From: Linnemannia hyalina
Lineage: Eukaryota; Mortierellomycota; Mortierellomycetes; Mortierellales; Mortierellaceae
NCBI GenBank assembly: GCA_019671135.1
Contig: JAHRHY010000008.1
Location: forward strand, 682,001 to 746,000
Direction: 5' to 3'
Length of the DNA: 64,000 nt
Below are positions 1-14,719 of this stretch, piece by piece. Below the pieces are notes generated by a model. The model worked only from the letters and a program-made list of their open reading frames with translations. It did no database searches and was not told the origin of the DNA. Both the position numbers and the translations under genes were made by a program. Numbering within the stretch: position 1 is the stretch's first letter; each line of letters begins with the position of its first letter.

Positions 1-1491
1 AAGGCTAGGATTCTCCCTCGCGACGCAGACGAGTCGTTGGCCAGGTTCATCCGGAAACTGCCCCTCAAGGACCGGTTTGAAATCGAACGACGACATATCA
101 GCTACAACCTCCGTCTTGGCCAACGCGACGAATACGACTCGGCAAAGTGTGGCAGCTGGCCTGTGCACTACCTCCGGACTAAACAACAGCAACAGCAGCA
201 GCGGCATGGCGGTACAGAGCAGCAGGAGTGGCGGTCCATTGTTCATTCGTGTGCCAAAGGCGAGAGCTGTGGACAGATCTCGGATCGATTGATGTCAGCA
301 GCTAGTTTGTTCATGGTCAGTCTGTTGACAGATCGGGAGTTCTTTATCGATTGGGAGGGATATCCTCTGTTCTCTGTCTTCAGGACGCCATTCTTGAACC
401 TACAGGCGCCTGCAGCAACCTCAGATGTCAGCACCGATGCACTGCAACAAAAACAAGAACCATTATCACTTTCTCTGTTGAACTGGAAGGCGGAAGATCT
501 AGATTTGGTGTTTGGCATTAGGTCATTGAGCACATATCTCGACACCAAGACAAGGACACGGTCAGGACACCAGACTGCACGCAAGACGCACGACCAATTG
601 ATCGTCGCGCCTCAGGTCAGGATCCAAACAAACCGAGGGCTTGTACAGAGGATCATGACGGACACGTCCTTCAGCGAGCGACTCGAGAGCATGGGATTAC
701 ATCAGCACAATGCATACGAATGCATCCTGTCGTTTCTGTTTCGGCCCACATGGACGACTCAGGAACTTATTCACCAATACCGCGCAGTGTTCAAGACACC
801 CGGCGTGACCACCATTGGTATCCACCTTCCCTCGGGGGACGCTGACCTCCAGTTTACGCTGAAGGAGTACGAGCACTCGATGCCTTGCGCCCAGAACCTT
901 TCGAGGGAGATCAGGCTCCGGAATAGGAACCCGGATGGGCGTGTGCTGTATATGATCTTTACAGACTCGATCCATATGCGGAACAAGATTCAAAAAGAGT
1001 ACGGCGACAAGCTCAACCTGATCTTTCCCCCGGCTCCTCAGCAGCAGCCACAGCTCCGTCTTGAGAAAGGTCTGAAGAAGAGAGCACCAGGAGAACGAGG
1101 AGGAGGAGGAGGAGCTTACTCTCCCTTTGACCCTGCTGCGCCCATCTCTGCACACGACGAGGATTCGACACTGCTGAGCAGTTACCTCTTCTCGGAGACG
1201 GACTACCAGATCATCACCTCGTCCAGCTTCAGCAAGTTGGCACTCTTCCGGAAGGGAGCCTCGGGTCGAAGATCAGCCGTGTTGATGCCCAACAAGGCCG
1301 AGTGGGCACTGTTCCGAGAGAGCCACCGGTCGTCATCATCGCGCGTCGGGGACGAGGAAGAAGGAGGAGGAGGAGGAGTCAATTCGCCCCCGTCAACGGC
1401 GTTTCAGGGGATTCGATTGCCTGATTGTTCGAGGATGAACGATGCGATTACACCGTGGGATGAGATCGCGTCGTTCGGCACCCTCGGATAG
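1..1491 (+). CDS. Putative fucosyltransferase-like glycosyltransferase, 5' end outside the window
   Basis: The reading frame is open from base 1 with no convincing start, so the gene begins upstream; about 496 residues are visible. A stretch reading IGIHLPSGD is followed by a strand-loop segment VLYMIFTDS and then a region near DYQIITSSSFSKLALFRKG. This order (GIH-x-R/G-D loop, then a D/TSD strand, then a T-S-S-F-S helix) resembles GT-B fold fucosyltransferases, and the gene at 10051-11339 has the same order with a better IHIRLGD. Gln-rich and Gly-Glu-rich low-complexity insertions occur around residues 60-65 and 450-460. The enzyme would be expected in the secretory pathway, but the N-terminus that would carry a membrane anchor is missing. 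The loop arginine is replaced by Pro-Ser, so catalytic competence is doubtful. Family assignment is inference from motif order only. Confidence 0.4.
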   Translation, partial: KARILPRDADESLARFIRKLPLKDRFEIERRHISYNLRLGQRDEYDSAKCGSWPVHYLRTKQQQQQQRHGGTEQQEWRSIVHSCAKGESCGQISDRLMSAASLFMVSLLTDREFFIDWEGYPLFSVFRTPFLNLQAPAATSDVSTDALQQKQEPLSLSLLNWKAEDLDLVFGIRSLSTYLDTKTRTRSGHQTARKTHDQLIVAPQVRIQTNRGLVQRIMTDTSFSERLESMGLHQHNAYECILSFLFRPTWTTQELIHQYRAVFKTPGVTTIGIHLPSGDADLQFTLKEYEHSMPCAQNLSREIRLRNRNPDGRVLYMIFTDSIHMRNKIQKEYGDKLNLIFPPAPQQQPQLRLEKGLKKRAPGERGGGGGAYSPFDPAAPISAHDEDSTLLSSYLFSETDYQIITSSSFSKLALFRKGASGRRSAVLMPNKAEWALFRESHRSSSSRVGDEEEGGGGGVNSPPSTAFQGIRLPDCSRMNDAITPWDEIASFGTLG

Positions 1492-2087
1492 ATTGGTCTC
1501 ATGTCCCATCCCAACCCACCTATGTACATACACCACCAGTTGAGCACGTTTTATGGTTTTTGTTGTTTTATGCTGACAAAAAAGAAACGAAACGAGCAAT
1601 TGAATAAAGCAATGAAGCATACACATAGCATATCGTCGCAGCATCCACATCGGTTAGACCTTGTTTTTCCCTTCCCGCCTTCATCCACAAAAAAAATGTC
1701 TCGGAGGTGAATCCCTGTATGGAAATCAAGGACCCCTCTCGTTTGATCTCCTGAGCTCTCTTCTTTTTTGTCTTGTCTGCACTGCAACAACTCACACATC
1801 CATATCCACCCACAAACATGCATACCTGCTCATGGCGTGCAGTCTCTCTTTTTATTTTTGCTCTCTCGGTTTGGTCGTCCTCTTTGTCTGATAGTCTCTC
1901 TGGACCTGACTCTTCTCGGATGGACCTCTTTGATACACCTTCTGCTAACGAGACGTTTATAAAAAGACACACTCTCGCCCAACAATAACAAAACAAAAAA
2001 AGTCCAGCCAACCTTGCCCCTCTCTACACACTCCCTCCAAACGACCAATTCTTTAACGACCAACAAACAACCAACAATCAGCAAGTT

Positions 2088-3758
2088 ATGGCCTTTTTTG
2101 CACGAACAAACACAGCACGAACACTTTCCAAAGTCATTGCACCCGTCAAATCGTGAGTGTTTCCTTCTTTTTGTTCTGTTTGCTCATACGATATTAGACC
2201 AATGGTATAGATAAAGTGTGGCAGGCACAGCAGCAACCATTCTGACAACCCCCTTTTATTTTACTTACCGCTCCCTCTCTCCTACTCCTCCTGACAGTCA
2301 ATTGACAGGCTTCCCTAACCGCTCATATACAACCGTCTCAAAGAACCTGCCGACAAGGTCACCGACATCGATTGTCCCACCCAAGGTCCTCGGAACTGTT
2401 GCCGTCACAGCTGCCGTTGCATTCTGGAGTCAAACCACTGGCGTAAGCGACTGCCCTTCCTCATTATTCGTCAAGAGGAATTTTTTGGGCGAATGCAAAA
2501 AAGAAGGGAACTGACATGCATACCCTCTTGTGCCGTGAATCCGAAATAGGCACAAGCCGAGTGCGAGTCAAAAAAGGTCTCTAAGACACCTGAGAGTACA
2601 GCCGAGGAGGATAAACAACGTGTAAGTGTATAACATATGTACCCATGGACCAAGCTTACTCCGCTACATACGTATAGTGCTCAACAAGATGCCATCTTAT
2701 TGACTATACTGCGTTGCTTTTGGTCGAGGTAGAAATTAGATGGATTGACAAAGGACTCGCCAATGCGACTCCGCATGGAGGAGTTTGTCAAGAGGCTTCA
2801 GATCGAGATCACATCCGAGTTGGAGAAACTCGACGGTAAAGCCAAGTTCAAGGTCGACCGGTGGACACGGCCCGAGGGCGGAGACGGTATCTCGATGGTG
2901 ATGCAGGAGGGAGCTGTCTTTGAGAAGGCCGGCGTCGCAGTCTCGGTCGTCTATGGTATGCTCCCCCCAGCAGCCATTGCACAAATGCGTGCCAAGCATC
3001 CCAACATTGCCGACACCAAGGAGCCTATGCCCTTCTTTGTCACGGGTATCTCCTCCGTCATCCACCCCAACAACCCCAACGCGCCCACGGTTCATTTCAA
3101 CTACCGGTACTTTGAGCTCGGAGCTCAGGACGAGAACGGTAAACCAGTGTCGTGGTGGTTCGGTGGCGGATCTGACTTGACACCCGCGATCCTCTATGAG
3201 GAGGATGCAGTCCACTTCCATGAAGTGATCAAGGAGGCCTGCGACAAGCACGACCCTCGATACTACCCAGACTTCAAGAAATGGTGCGACGAGTACTTTT
3301 ACATTCCCCACCGTCAAGAACACCGCGGGATCGGTGGTATCTTTTTCGATGACCTCGACAACAAGTCGCCCGAGGAACTGTTTGGATTTGTCCAGAGCTG
3401 TGGCCATGCCTTCTTGAAGCAGTATATCCCAATTATGGAGAAGCGCAAGGACTTGCCCTTCACGGAGGAGGACAGGCATTGGCAGCAGCTTCGTCGTGGT
3501 CGGTATGTCGAGTTTAACCTGGTGTATGACCGCGGTACCAAGTTTGGATTGTTGACCCCCGGGGCGAGGACGGAGAGTATTTTGATGACGATGCCGTTGA
3601 CGGCGCGGTGGGAGTACATGCACGAGCCTGATGTGCAGGCCCACAGCAAGCTCATGGATGCGCTCCGTGTCCCCAGGGACTGGGTCCCGTTTTCTCGTCC
3701 TCCCTCGACGAGAAGTAGTCGTTCAAGATCTAGCTCGAATAGCTCAAAAAGAACGTAA
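2088..3758 (+). CDS. HEM13: Coproporphyrinogen III oxidase, oxygen-dependent
   Basis: This enzyme decarboxylates two propionate side chains of coproporphyrinogen III to give protoporphyrinogen IX in haem synthesis. Four exons fit: 2088-2152, 2298-2442, 2550-2621 and 2733-3758, giving 435 residues. Family signatures are SWWFGGGSDLTP near residue 233 and RRGRYVEFNLVYDRG near residue 348, with PRDWV near the C-terminus. The first exon starts MAFFARTNTARTLSK, a typical basic mitochondrial presequence, and a hydrophobic segment (VLGTVAVTAAVAF) follows. This suggests import to the intermembrane space as in animals, whereas the yeast enzyme is cytosolic. The protein runs about 25 residues past the usual terminus with a Ser/Arg-rich tail. 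The start is the first ATG that splices in frame. The identity is secure; the exact N-terminal exons are slightly less so. Confidence 0.93.
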
Positions 3759-3904
3759 TAGAAATCACGTGTATTTTAGCAGTCCAAAGTGTTTAGTTTT
3801 TTTTTTCTTTTTTTTTTTTCAGAGGTTGATGTAAACACCTACGACAAATGCTTCGGTTGCCATCAGTTCTACTTACACCCACCACCGACTCATAATACAT
3901 CACC

Positions 3905-4759
3905 ATGCCCCGCAAAAGTGAGTCTTTTGGCCATATAAAAGCAACACAACAAGCAATGGAGACCAATGCACCCCAGTGAACAGGACACCTCTTGTGCCAT
4001 GACAATCGTTTGTTAACAAAGAACCCATTCCTCTACTTTCTCGCAATAGAAATCACCTCCAAGCGAATCCCTGCTAACCACAGGTACAAGATTGAGAAGC
4101 GTGTGAAGGACCATCACCGCAAGCTCCGCAAGGGTGCCAAGGCCAACCCCAACGCTCAGTACAGTATGTCTCCCCTTCCTACCGCCGCCATTGCTCCACT
4201 CTTCACCTTTCAGTTTTTGCCAACCAAGTATCATTCACTGAAATGTTCATTATTAACACTCTGTCCCTTCTTGTATATTCAATTGACGAAAACAGAGAAC
4301 AAGAAGGACCCCGGTATTCCCAACAACTTCCCCTTCAAGGAGCAGATTCTTCAGCAGATTGCCGACCAAAAGATGAAGGAGCAGGAGGCGAAGGACCAGG
4401 CTAAGGAGGTCCGTCGTAAGGCTGCCGAGAAGGCCCGCAAGGCTAACAAGGCCAGAAACACCAACCCCACAGATGCAGAGGCAGCACCAACACCAGCAGC
4501 AGAGAAGAAGGATAAGAAGAGGAAGGCTGCCGCAGTGGAGGGTGATGATGAGGAGGCACCTACTTTGGTTCTTTCCAAGGCTGCTCAGCGCAAGGCAGAG
4601 AAGGCATCAACGACAACACCAGCGGCAACAAAGAAGACCAAGACTGCGGCGGCTACCAAGAAGGCTGGAAAGAAGCAGAAGGAGGAGGGGGTTGAGGATG
4701 CTCCTTATAACTTTGCTGAGCACTTTGCTCCCGCCGAGCAGGACGAGGAGGAGGAGTAA
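3905..4759 (+). CDS. Grn1/nucleostemin N-terminal domain protein lacking a GTPase domain
   Basis: Three exons (3905-3917, 4050-4163, 4296-4759) join in phase to give 196 residues. Residues 1-85 match the GN3L/Grn1 domain found at the N-terminus of nucleolar GTPases such as Grn1, Nug1 and GNL3: TSKR, RYKIEKRVKDHHRKLRKGAK and KDPGIPNNFPFKEQIL. A Lys/Ala-rich coiled segment and an acidic C-terminus ending NFAEHFAP plus Asp/Glu follow. No G1-G4 GTPase motifs are present, and the next gene (COQ5) starts 400 bp downstream, so there is no room for the usual GTPase. Basic and acidic blocks suggest a nucleolar role in ribosome assembly, by analogy only. It may be a split or internally deleted relative of the full-length protein. 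The acceptor at 4049 was chosen because the later AG at 4083 breaks the frame. Confidence 0.8.
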
Positions 4760-5155
4760 AAAAGAAGGACGACAAGTGAACACAGCACGCCCATTTTAGA
4801 TTCCCCCCTTACCATTTTCAGTTTGCTCCATTCCTTTGTACTATTGTCTTTTTCTTTCATTACAACTCTTGCATATTCTAACTATCATACCATTGACCCA
4901 TTGACTATTGTGTGCACATGGACGTGTTGCCACTGCTTCTCTAACCTGTGTGTGCCAACTGCTTGGAAGTGATCCGAAGTCGTTCATTTGATTGGCAGTC
5001 ACACTGTCTCTCCAACTTGTTGTTCGCTGTGGCTTTTTCGTGTCCAATCGAGCCTTCCCGGGAACCCCTACTTTCATACAACTACTTCGACGCGACCTGT
5101 TTCTCTTCTTCTTGCTCACACACTTTTCTGCATTCATTTTCACATCACCAAAACA

Positions 5156-6690
<1,535 letters not shown>

Positions 6691-7033
6691 AGAGAGTGAC
6701 ATATGCTACAAACAGCCCCATCATCGATACCAGTTGGAAAACATAAGCAAGAACATTCATTTCGCAATACACACTTTCATTTTTTCAAGTTCACACACAT
6801 ACAAATCGCTGGTGCAGCGCAAATCGGACTTTCTCGTCAAACTTAGTTTGTAGCCGAACACCGTGACTGGACTGAGTGGCTGGACTGCGCGGCTGCGCAT
6901 GCGAAGACATAAAGGGCACTCACCGACATCAAAGGAAGGAAGGAAGGAATGAATCCGATTTGTTTTTTTATTTCTTTGTAACTCGTCCACGCAATGCACC
7001 ATCATCGCCACAACCTAGTTTCTTTTGATCCGT

Positions 7034-9032
<1,999 letters not shown>

Positions 9033-10050
9033 GGCGTCTGAAAGTTATTCCTGAGTTGGTGAGAGTTGGTGATGGGTGTCTGCTGCTGGCTTCTGTAGAG
9101 GTGTCGTAGGAGAAGGCGTGTTTGTTGGTTTGTTTGTTATAAAAGGCGAATGGTTGTGCTTTGTTGATGGACAGAAAATTAAAGAGGAAAAAAGAAAAGA
9201 AGAACACGCTTTGACGGACTACCATGAGACCACTCTACTGCGAGGAGAGGGGGACGCGCAATGGGCAAGAGCTCGTCAGTCCACTCCCTCGCACCCAAGA
9301 GTTACTCGTCGCTGAAGAAATACCAATCGCACATTTAATGTCACGTGCTTTTGGAGTGTCAATGTTCCAGAAATATTTCACCAACTGGCTTGTGGAAGCC
9401 CAGCGTTCACGGCGACGTTGCTTTTTTGATCCCTCGATATCGGCCATACTCAAGCAGAATCCAGTAAGCGTTTTAGGGAACGTGAGTTAGGTTTAAACCG
9501 ACGTGAGACAGGTTTGTATTACCCTACTTTGTGGGGTTATGCTGAAGGGCGGAAAGGCCATGTGATGTTTCCTGTTTATAACAATGTCAAATATTGGAAG
9601 AGATAACTCCATTGGTTGCAGGCGACCTTAATGGGGTATTGTAAGCAGTAAAGTAACCTTGTTGCTACGATCTGTTGAGATTAAGCCCATCGTTCTATAG
9701 ATATGTTCGAAAACGTCTCTTTTTTTTCCTTCAGGCGCCCAGGTTAACAGCAGTTCAACATATGCCGCGCCGGCCGGGGTTTTGCGGGTAGCCTGGTTGA
9801 TTTCCGATCGGTTGAGCCCCTAAGCGCGTACCTGTGTTGAATGGGTCACTCACGACGACACCCTCTCCCCCCAGCCTGAAGAAAAAAAAGTAGCTCTTTG
9901 CCAGGTAATATCGATGCGGCAAGTGGCTAGAAAACAAAAAGTGATTGCGCCCTCTTTTTTGATCTGACCCAAGTTACGCCACAAGTCGACGATGTTTTTG
10001 TTTTCGCTCTGTTCCAAATGAGAGGCAGTCAAATTGTTGTACTTGGGTTT
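9033..10050. other. Intergenic stretch with no supportable gene
   Basis: No frame in this kilobase shows recognisable protein motifs or a convincing exon chain. It should contain the promoter of RPT1 at its left end and the 3' flank of the glycosyltransferase-like gene at its right. Short open frames here have compositions expected by chance. Confidence 0.6.
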
Positions 10051-11339
10051 TTAATTGCTTTCTTCGTTGTATGAAGAGTAATGGATTTGAGGAACCCACT
10101 CATCCATGTAATAAAAGTTGTGACTATAGTTATCCTCTGTCATCTCTATCCCCCTTTGCATATGCTCCTTGGGCATCGTGCTGATAACGTGGCAGTTGGG
10201 ACAAACGTAGGCTGCTACGAAGCTTAAACTGCTCCCAGAGGTCATCAGATACTTTGAGGCGATCAGAAAACGGATCGTCGCCTCTGTCGACTCCACGTCA
10301 TGATACTGTGCATCCGGGAGAGCTCGTTTTATATCCCGCAGCCGCTTCCAATTGCTCCATGACCAGACAGAGGGTTGATAGTAAATGAAATGTACCCTGT
10401 CGGCAGGAAGTGATATCGAAAGCTTTCGTCTCATTCCTTCAATGATCCTGACGTAGGTCTCAGGTTGCTCCGAAACCGTGATGTCGCCAAGCCGAATGTG
10501 AATCGCCAGACGCTCCACTTGCTCGACTTTGTGTTGTCCTTGTCCTTGCACTGTCGATTCGTTGGCCTGCAGCAGATCACGGATGTCCCTCGTGGCATTG
10601 AAGAATGAAAAGTCCGCATGGAAACAGTTGGGGTCTGGTCTGGGGTTATACTCGGGACAGTTGTAAGAGTTGCGTCCTCCAAAGCCGAGGAGCGGACTCC
10701 GCAACTCGAGCTCGTTCATCTGAGCGTAAGCGTTGGCGGTCGTATCTCGATAATTGTATATTGGTATCCACTGGCTCAAATACATCCCAAAGGATTGACC
10801 GTTTGGCTCTGTCGCAAGTTCTTGAGGTACAGGGTATCGCTGTCGGATGAGATCTCCCAACCACCCCAGGTAAGCTTGCCGGAAGTTGCGGACAAACGTC
10901 TTCTCATTAAAGACATACTGGAGACCGTTTTTCCTGGCGAAGTAGATACCCATCAGGAGCTCACTGAACTTGTCCCATTCCTTGATCCGCAAAGTCGTGT
11001 GTGAAGTATTTCAGTTCAGGCAGAGGAGCTTTGTCGGAGTTGAGGGGTGGGTTCCTCAACAATCTTGTCGGGTCTGGTAAAGCGCAATTCAGGCGCACTA
11101 TGGAGTAATGGCAATAGCCTGGATAGGACCTTGAGTTGCAGAGCTTTAAAGGACCAGTCTGTAAAGAATGCACAATGGTACTTACATTACGAAATGTAAA
11201 ACGATGAATACTGAGAGTAGCAGTCAGAGATACAGGAAATGCTTCCTGTGAAATAGTGTCTTTGACATCACTATTTGTTGAATTGTCAGTGGTAATGGGG
11301 GTCAGTATACAGAAACGGACTCTTGGGGAGCCACGGCAA
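10051..11339 (-). pseudogene. Glycosyltransferase-like gene broken by a one-base frameshift
   Basis: Exon 1 visible is about 11186-11339 and exon 2 is 10051-11158, joined by a GTAAGT...TTTACAG intron in phase. No start codon is clear, so an upstream exon may exist. The protein has the layout of GT-B fucosyltransferase-like enzymes: an N-terminal loop DQGMGQ, a long helix SELLMGIYFARKNGLQYVF, a nucleotide-sugar loop LAIHIRLGD, the strand VHFIYYQPS and a late segment LMTSGSSLSFVAAYV. Several Cys and Asn residues suggest the Golgi or cell surface. Around 10961-10975 the frame passes from one register to the next by a single base; the upstream frame ends in CAG TGA. This can be a decayed gene, a sequencing error or, less likely, +1 recoding. 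It shares its motif order with the gene at 1-1491. Function is inferred. Confidence 0.5.
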
Positions 11340-12367
11340 CTAAGAAATAAAATTTACTCTGGAGTGCCCTTGTCGAGAATCTCTGTTGGGCAGGGGCAGA
11401 GTTGACCTTTTTCAAGGCTGCATTGGGCTGAGAGAGAGTGAAAAGGAAGAAATAGGGAAAGCAAAATGGTCAACGTATTGTGGGGCCTTTGGGGTATATA
11501 TATGGGTAACGAGAGCTAGTAATGGAAAGGAAGGGCAAGAAGCAGATGATGTTTATTATACAGGCGAAGTAAGAGAACAGTCCACGATACTATCACACAG
11601 TGCCTTTCTTCGACCAATCCTTCCTTTACCACTGTTCTAGTTTTGATACTTTCCATTGCCCTCATTCTGACACACTCCGCAAACGCTGTTTGAACGGGGA
11701 CCTGTACTTCCGGCCGTGTGCGATACTGGTGCCTGGTGGTAAAAGATACAAGTTTTTTGAGTTTGGGCCGGAAGAATGGTTATGAGGAGGCACAGAACAA
11801 TTTTTAATCGATCGCATATTTTACCTGGGGCCGAAGTATGATTCTCTTGACAGAGGTATTTTTACAATTGCGATCAAAAAATTTACCAGATGCGTATCAA
11901 TGTCGCCTAGTCGATGATCAATGTTGTCGTTTTTCGCACTTTTGGGTTTTCGACTCTTGTCCATTAACATGGATTTGTAGTATTTCATCTCAGGAACATG
12001 CCAGTACAGATTTTAATGAGATTGGTGGAGAGTAAACGAAGAAAGACGATCTCCAACATCCTCCAAAAGTGATCTAGGTGAGCCATCCTTTTCTTCAACC
12101 CTTCACATGAATGATAGCTATGGGTTACAAGTATTAACGTGGGGTCCCCAGAAAAAAAGAGTGAGTGCATTGGGGGAACATGTCGTAGTCTATAGTGGAA
12201 GAGAATAAAACAAAGGAATAAAGAGAAAAGAATAGCGCGACAGAGATAGATACATATCTATATATGGAGAGAGAGAGAGAATCACTTTATTTCAAGTCGT
12301 ATACTACTTTGTTATGTCTACTGTTGTCCTTCTTTTTAGGACGACAGCACCCATGACCAACCAATCA
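11340..12367. other. Intergenic stretch with a short GA microsatellite
   Basis: Nothing coding is recognised. A short GA run lies near 12268-12282. The right end borders the SWIM remnant. Confidence 0.5.
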
Positions 12368-12670
12368 TTAGAGGAGATGAACAGATTCCTCGTTCGCAAT
12401 GGCGTCTCGGGAATAACGAGAGAAGGACTTCACTAGAGAACGAAAGCGATCGTGCATGCGATTTTGTTCACGTTCTTCTTCAGGAGTCTCGTTTCCCTTG
12501 ATATACTCTTACTTGAAGTCCAAAGCGGTCGTGGGGATGGTAGCGGTTCCTGGAACATAGAAGTTGTTGTTAAGCGAAAGGCGAAGATTGCCAGGGAGCT
12601 TGCGGATGGCCATAAGGATGTGCTTGAAGAGACGACGGTGTCGGAGAAAATACTCGCAGGAGCAACTGTT
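12368..12670 (-). pseudogene. Remnant of a SWIM zinc-finger protein, possibly a MULE-type transposase
   Basis: Read on the minus strand, the segment encodes CSCEYFLRHRRLFKHI, which fits the end of a SWIM zinc finger (C-x-C then C-x-H) except that the third ligand position is Phe (LFKH rather than LCKH). About 30 residues later the frame meets a TAA at 12509-12511 and then continues with coding-like sequence (EYIKGNETPEEEREQNR) to a stop at 12368. SWIM fingers close the transposase of Mutator-like elements and occur in other proteins; no catalytic domain remains here to decide. Loss of a metal ligand and an in-frame stop both point to a dead copy. Confidence 0.55.
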
Positions 12671-13445
12671 CATCTAACCATCAGTCAGTGATAAGCCGTA
12701 ATAAATGGCTGGGAAGGTGCAAGGGATCTTATTTATTATCCATAAGGGCTTGTATCAGGAAAGTGCGATGGATACTCAGTTGGCTACTGGTCAAAACAGT
12801 TACGCGGGGCTTCGAATAACAGTATTGATAATAATAGCGCTTGTTTTTACTTATATTACCTTCCTAAGGCTTGGGCGGTTTAACGAGCGGAAGAGAGGGG
12901 CCAAATGGGGTGAAGAGGGAGGCCAGATAAGGTGTGGATGTGGTACGGATGGGGCGTGGGTGGGGAGGGGAAGGAAGGGGAAGGAAAAGGTGAGGAAAAA
13001 GGGCTTTCCACAGGTATCGCGTTTTGTACATGAAAAACCCCTTAATGATAGAGACCTTTGCACCTCAACGAATGTAGTATCCTTTGCCATCTTTGCCATA
13101 CTCACCTTTGTCGCCATTCCACGCCGTCACATGCCTTTGCCATTCCATCCTCAGTTCGCTTGCCTTTGCTAACATCACTACACTCATCTTTCCACAAATC
13201 TCGCGCTCTTCACGTCAGCCCTCATCAACACTACCGCAGCTTTTTGTTATTATTTATTATTTCCGCCCCTTTTTCATCTCCCGCTGTCTTTGTCTTGACT
13301 TTCTTATGATCCCGTCCTGGCATAGGTAACGTTATATCGCGCGTCTCACCATCTCACTTCTGCCTCTTAATTTTAAATGCCAGATAGAAGAAATGCGGTT
13401 GTGTACTCACCATTTTGGATCATCTTTCTAACTAGATTGAACACA
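12671..13445. other. Intergenic stretch, G-rich and pyrimidine-rich, no gene seen
   Basis: The stretch around 12880-13010 is strongly purine (G) rich on the plus strand and is followed by a pyrimidine-rich region up to about 13300 that could be the promoter and leader of the small gene at 13446. No protein motif is visible. Confidence 0.45.
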
Positions 13446-13709
13446 ATGAAGCAGAGACTGCCCGATGTAATTGCCGGTATGCTTACCGATGTGGTGTTTT
13501 ATATCACAATTACCAATCAGACCCCTGCCGATATTCATGCGAGAGTTACAACCACTGGTGGAGGCAGTAAGACCTTCTTTGACGTGACTCCAGGCAACTC
13601 GGAATCATGGATTAGGTCTGATTGGCAAGTAGCCTTCGTTTTAAGGGATGATACTGGTGCCACCGAGACATTTGTTGTGAAGCCTGGTAGTACTTATACC
13701 ATAGCTTAA
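13446..13709 (+). CDS. Small protein of unknown function
   Basis: A single frame of 87 residues from the ATG at 13446; an in-frame ATG at 13377 would add a hydrophobic extension (FWIIFLTRLNT). The sequence alternates beta-strand-like segments and glycine turns: VVFYITITNQTPADI, GGGSKTFFDVTPGNSESW, WQVAFVLRDDTGATETFVV. The pattern of a short beta sandwich with an -xPGxSExW- turn is reminiscent of small fungal proteins of unknown function that I cannot name with certainty. No signal peptide is seen from the downstream start. Codon use and the clean frame argue that it is real. It stands alone between gene-poor stretches. Confidence 0.5.
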   Translation: MKQRLPDVIAGMLTDVVFYITITNQTPADIHARVTTTGGGSKTFFDVTPGNSESWIRSDWQVAFVLRDDTGATETFVVKPGSTYTIA

Positions 13710-14719
13710 CATGGTGTATGGTAGTATTAAAAATCTCTCTAATTAATCATTGCAATGCAGCTTGAGGACACTCCTAATTAGGAGGAATAACGTGGGAGAG
13801 GACAATGAAGAAAAGGTGTGGGAACAGAGACAATGGTGATGAGGGAGTAAGGGTGGTAGCTATAGAAGTGGTGTCAAGAGATTTTCTTTGGCAGTGAAGT
13901 CCTAACGCAATTTTTCATCATAGCTTGATAAGTACTCATCTGATGTTCTGTTCTCGATGCGATTCGTTCCAAACCATGCAAATTGGATTCTGTATGGCGA
14001 TAAACGTGAATCGGAAGTATATTTCGTCTCGTCGAGCCTATACTAGTCGCCTCATAAAATAGAGGTTGATATGGTGCGGAACACGCAAAGAAACCAATAT
14101 CAGTGGAGCAAAGAAAAGAAAAGTAAAAAGAGGCAAAAGGGGTATGCGAAACGCGAAAGGGACACATGGCACACCTTTTGGGTCGCCCCTCTCTTTACCA
14201 AGGAAACGAAGCTGAACCCTGATCCCCTATGTTCTGTACTGACCTTGATCCTATCTACGCGGCCATCGTTTCAGCTTGTAGCGTCTCGGTTATGTAGTTT
14301 TGTTTTCTTTCTTAGGCCTTGTGTTCGCAGCATTGTCCTTCAGCGTTTCAACGTTATATTTTTACGCATGTGAACAGATCAGCTAGGAACCAAGGGCTGC
14401 CCACTTTTTTTCAACCAGAATTCATGCGCACATCCCAACCCCCCTTTCAAGAGACCAAGCAACAGGCAACAATGCCAATAATATTTTTCAATGTCAAAGC
14501 GAACAGCCAGCCAGTAAGAAAAGTCAATGGCAAATGCAAACAAAAAGCGAAAAGAGAATATTTTTGATTGTTTTTGGTTTTTAATAATAGTGTTACAGAT
14601 GCGAAAAGCGATGCGAAAAAGATTCTAAAGTGGGATATATGTACAACGACTCGATGTGTTGGTCAAGTATAGTTGAGATGGTGTGTGGAAGAGAGCTGGA
14701 TGGGAAGCCAAGAGTACTT
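13710..14719. other. Intergenic stretch, no gene recognised
   Basis: Only short unrelated frames are present. The right end is the 3' flank of the phosphate transporter, which is read towards it. Confidence 0.5.

Noticed and set aside
9755..9870. GC-rich stretch considered as a tRNA gene
   Set aside because: No cloverleaf with a GGTTCGAATCC-like T arm could be drawn. No tRNA or rRNA gene was found by eye anywhere in the window.
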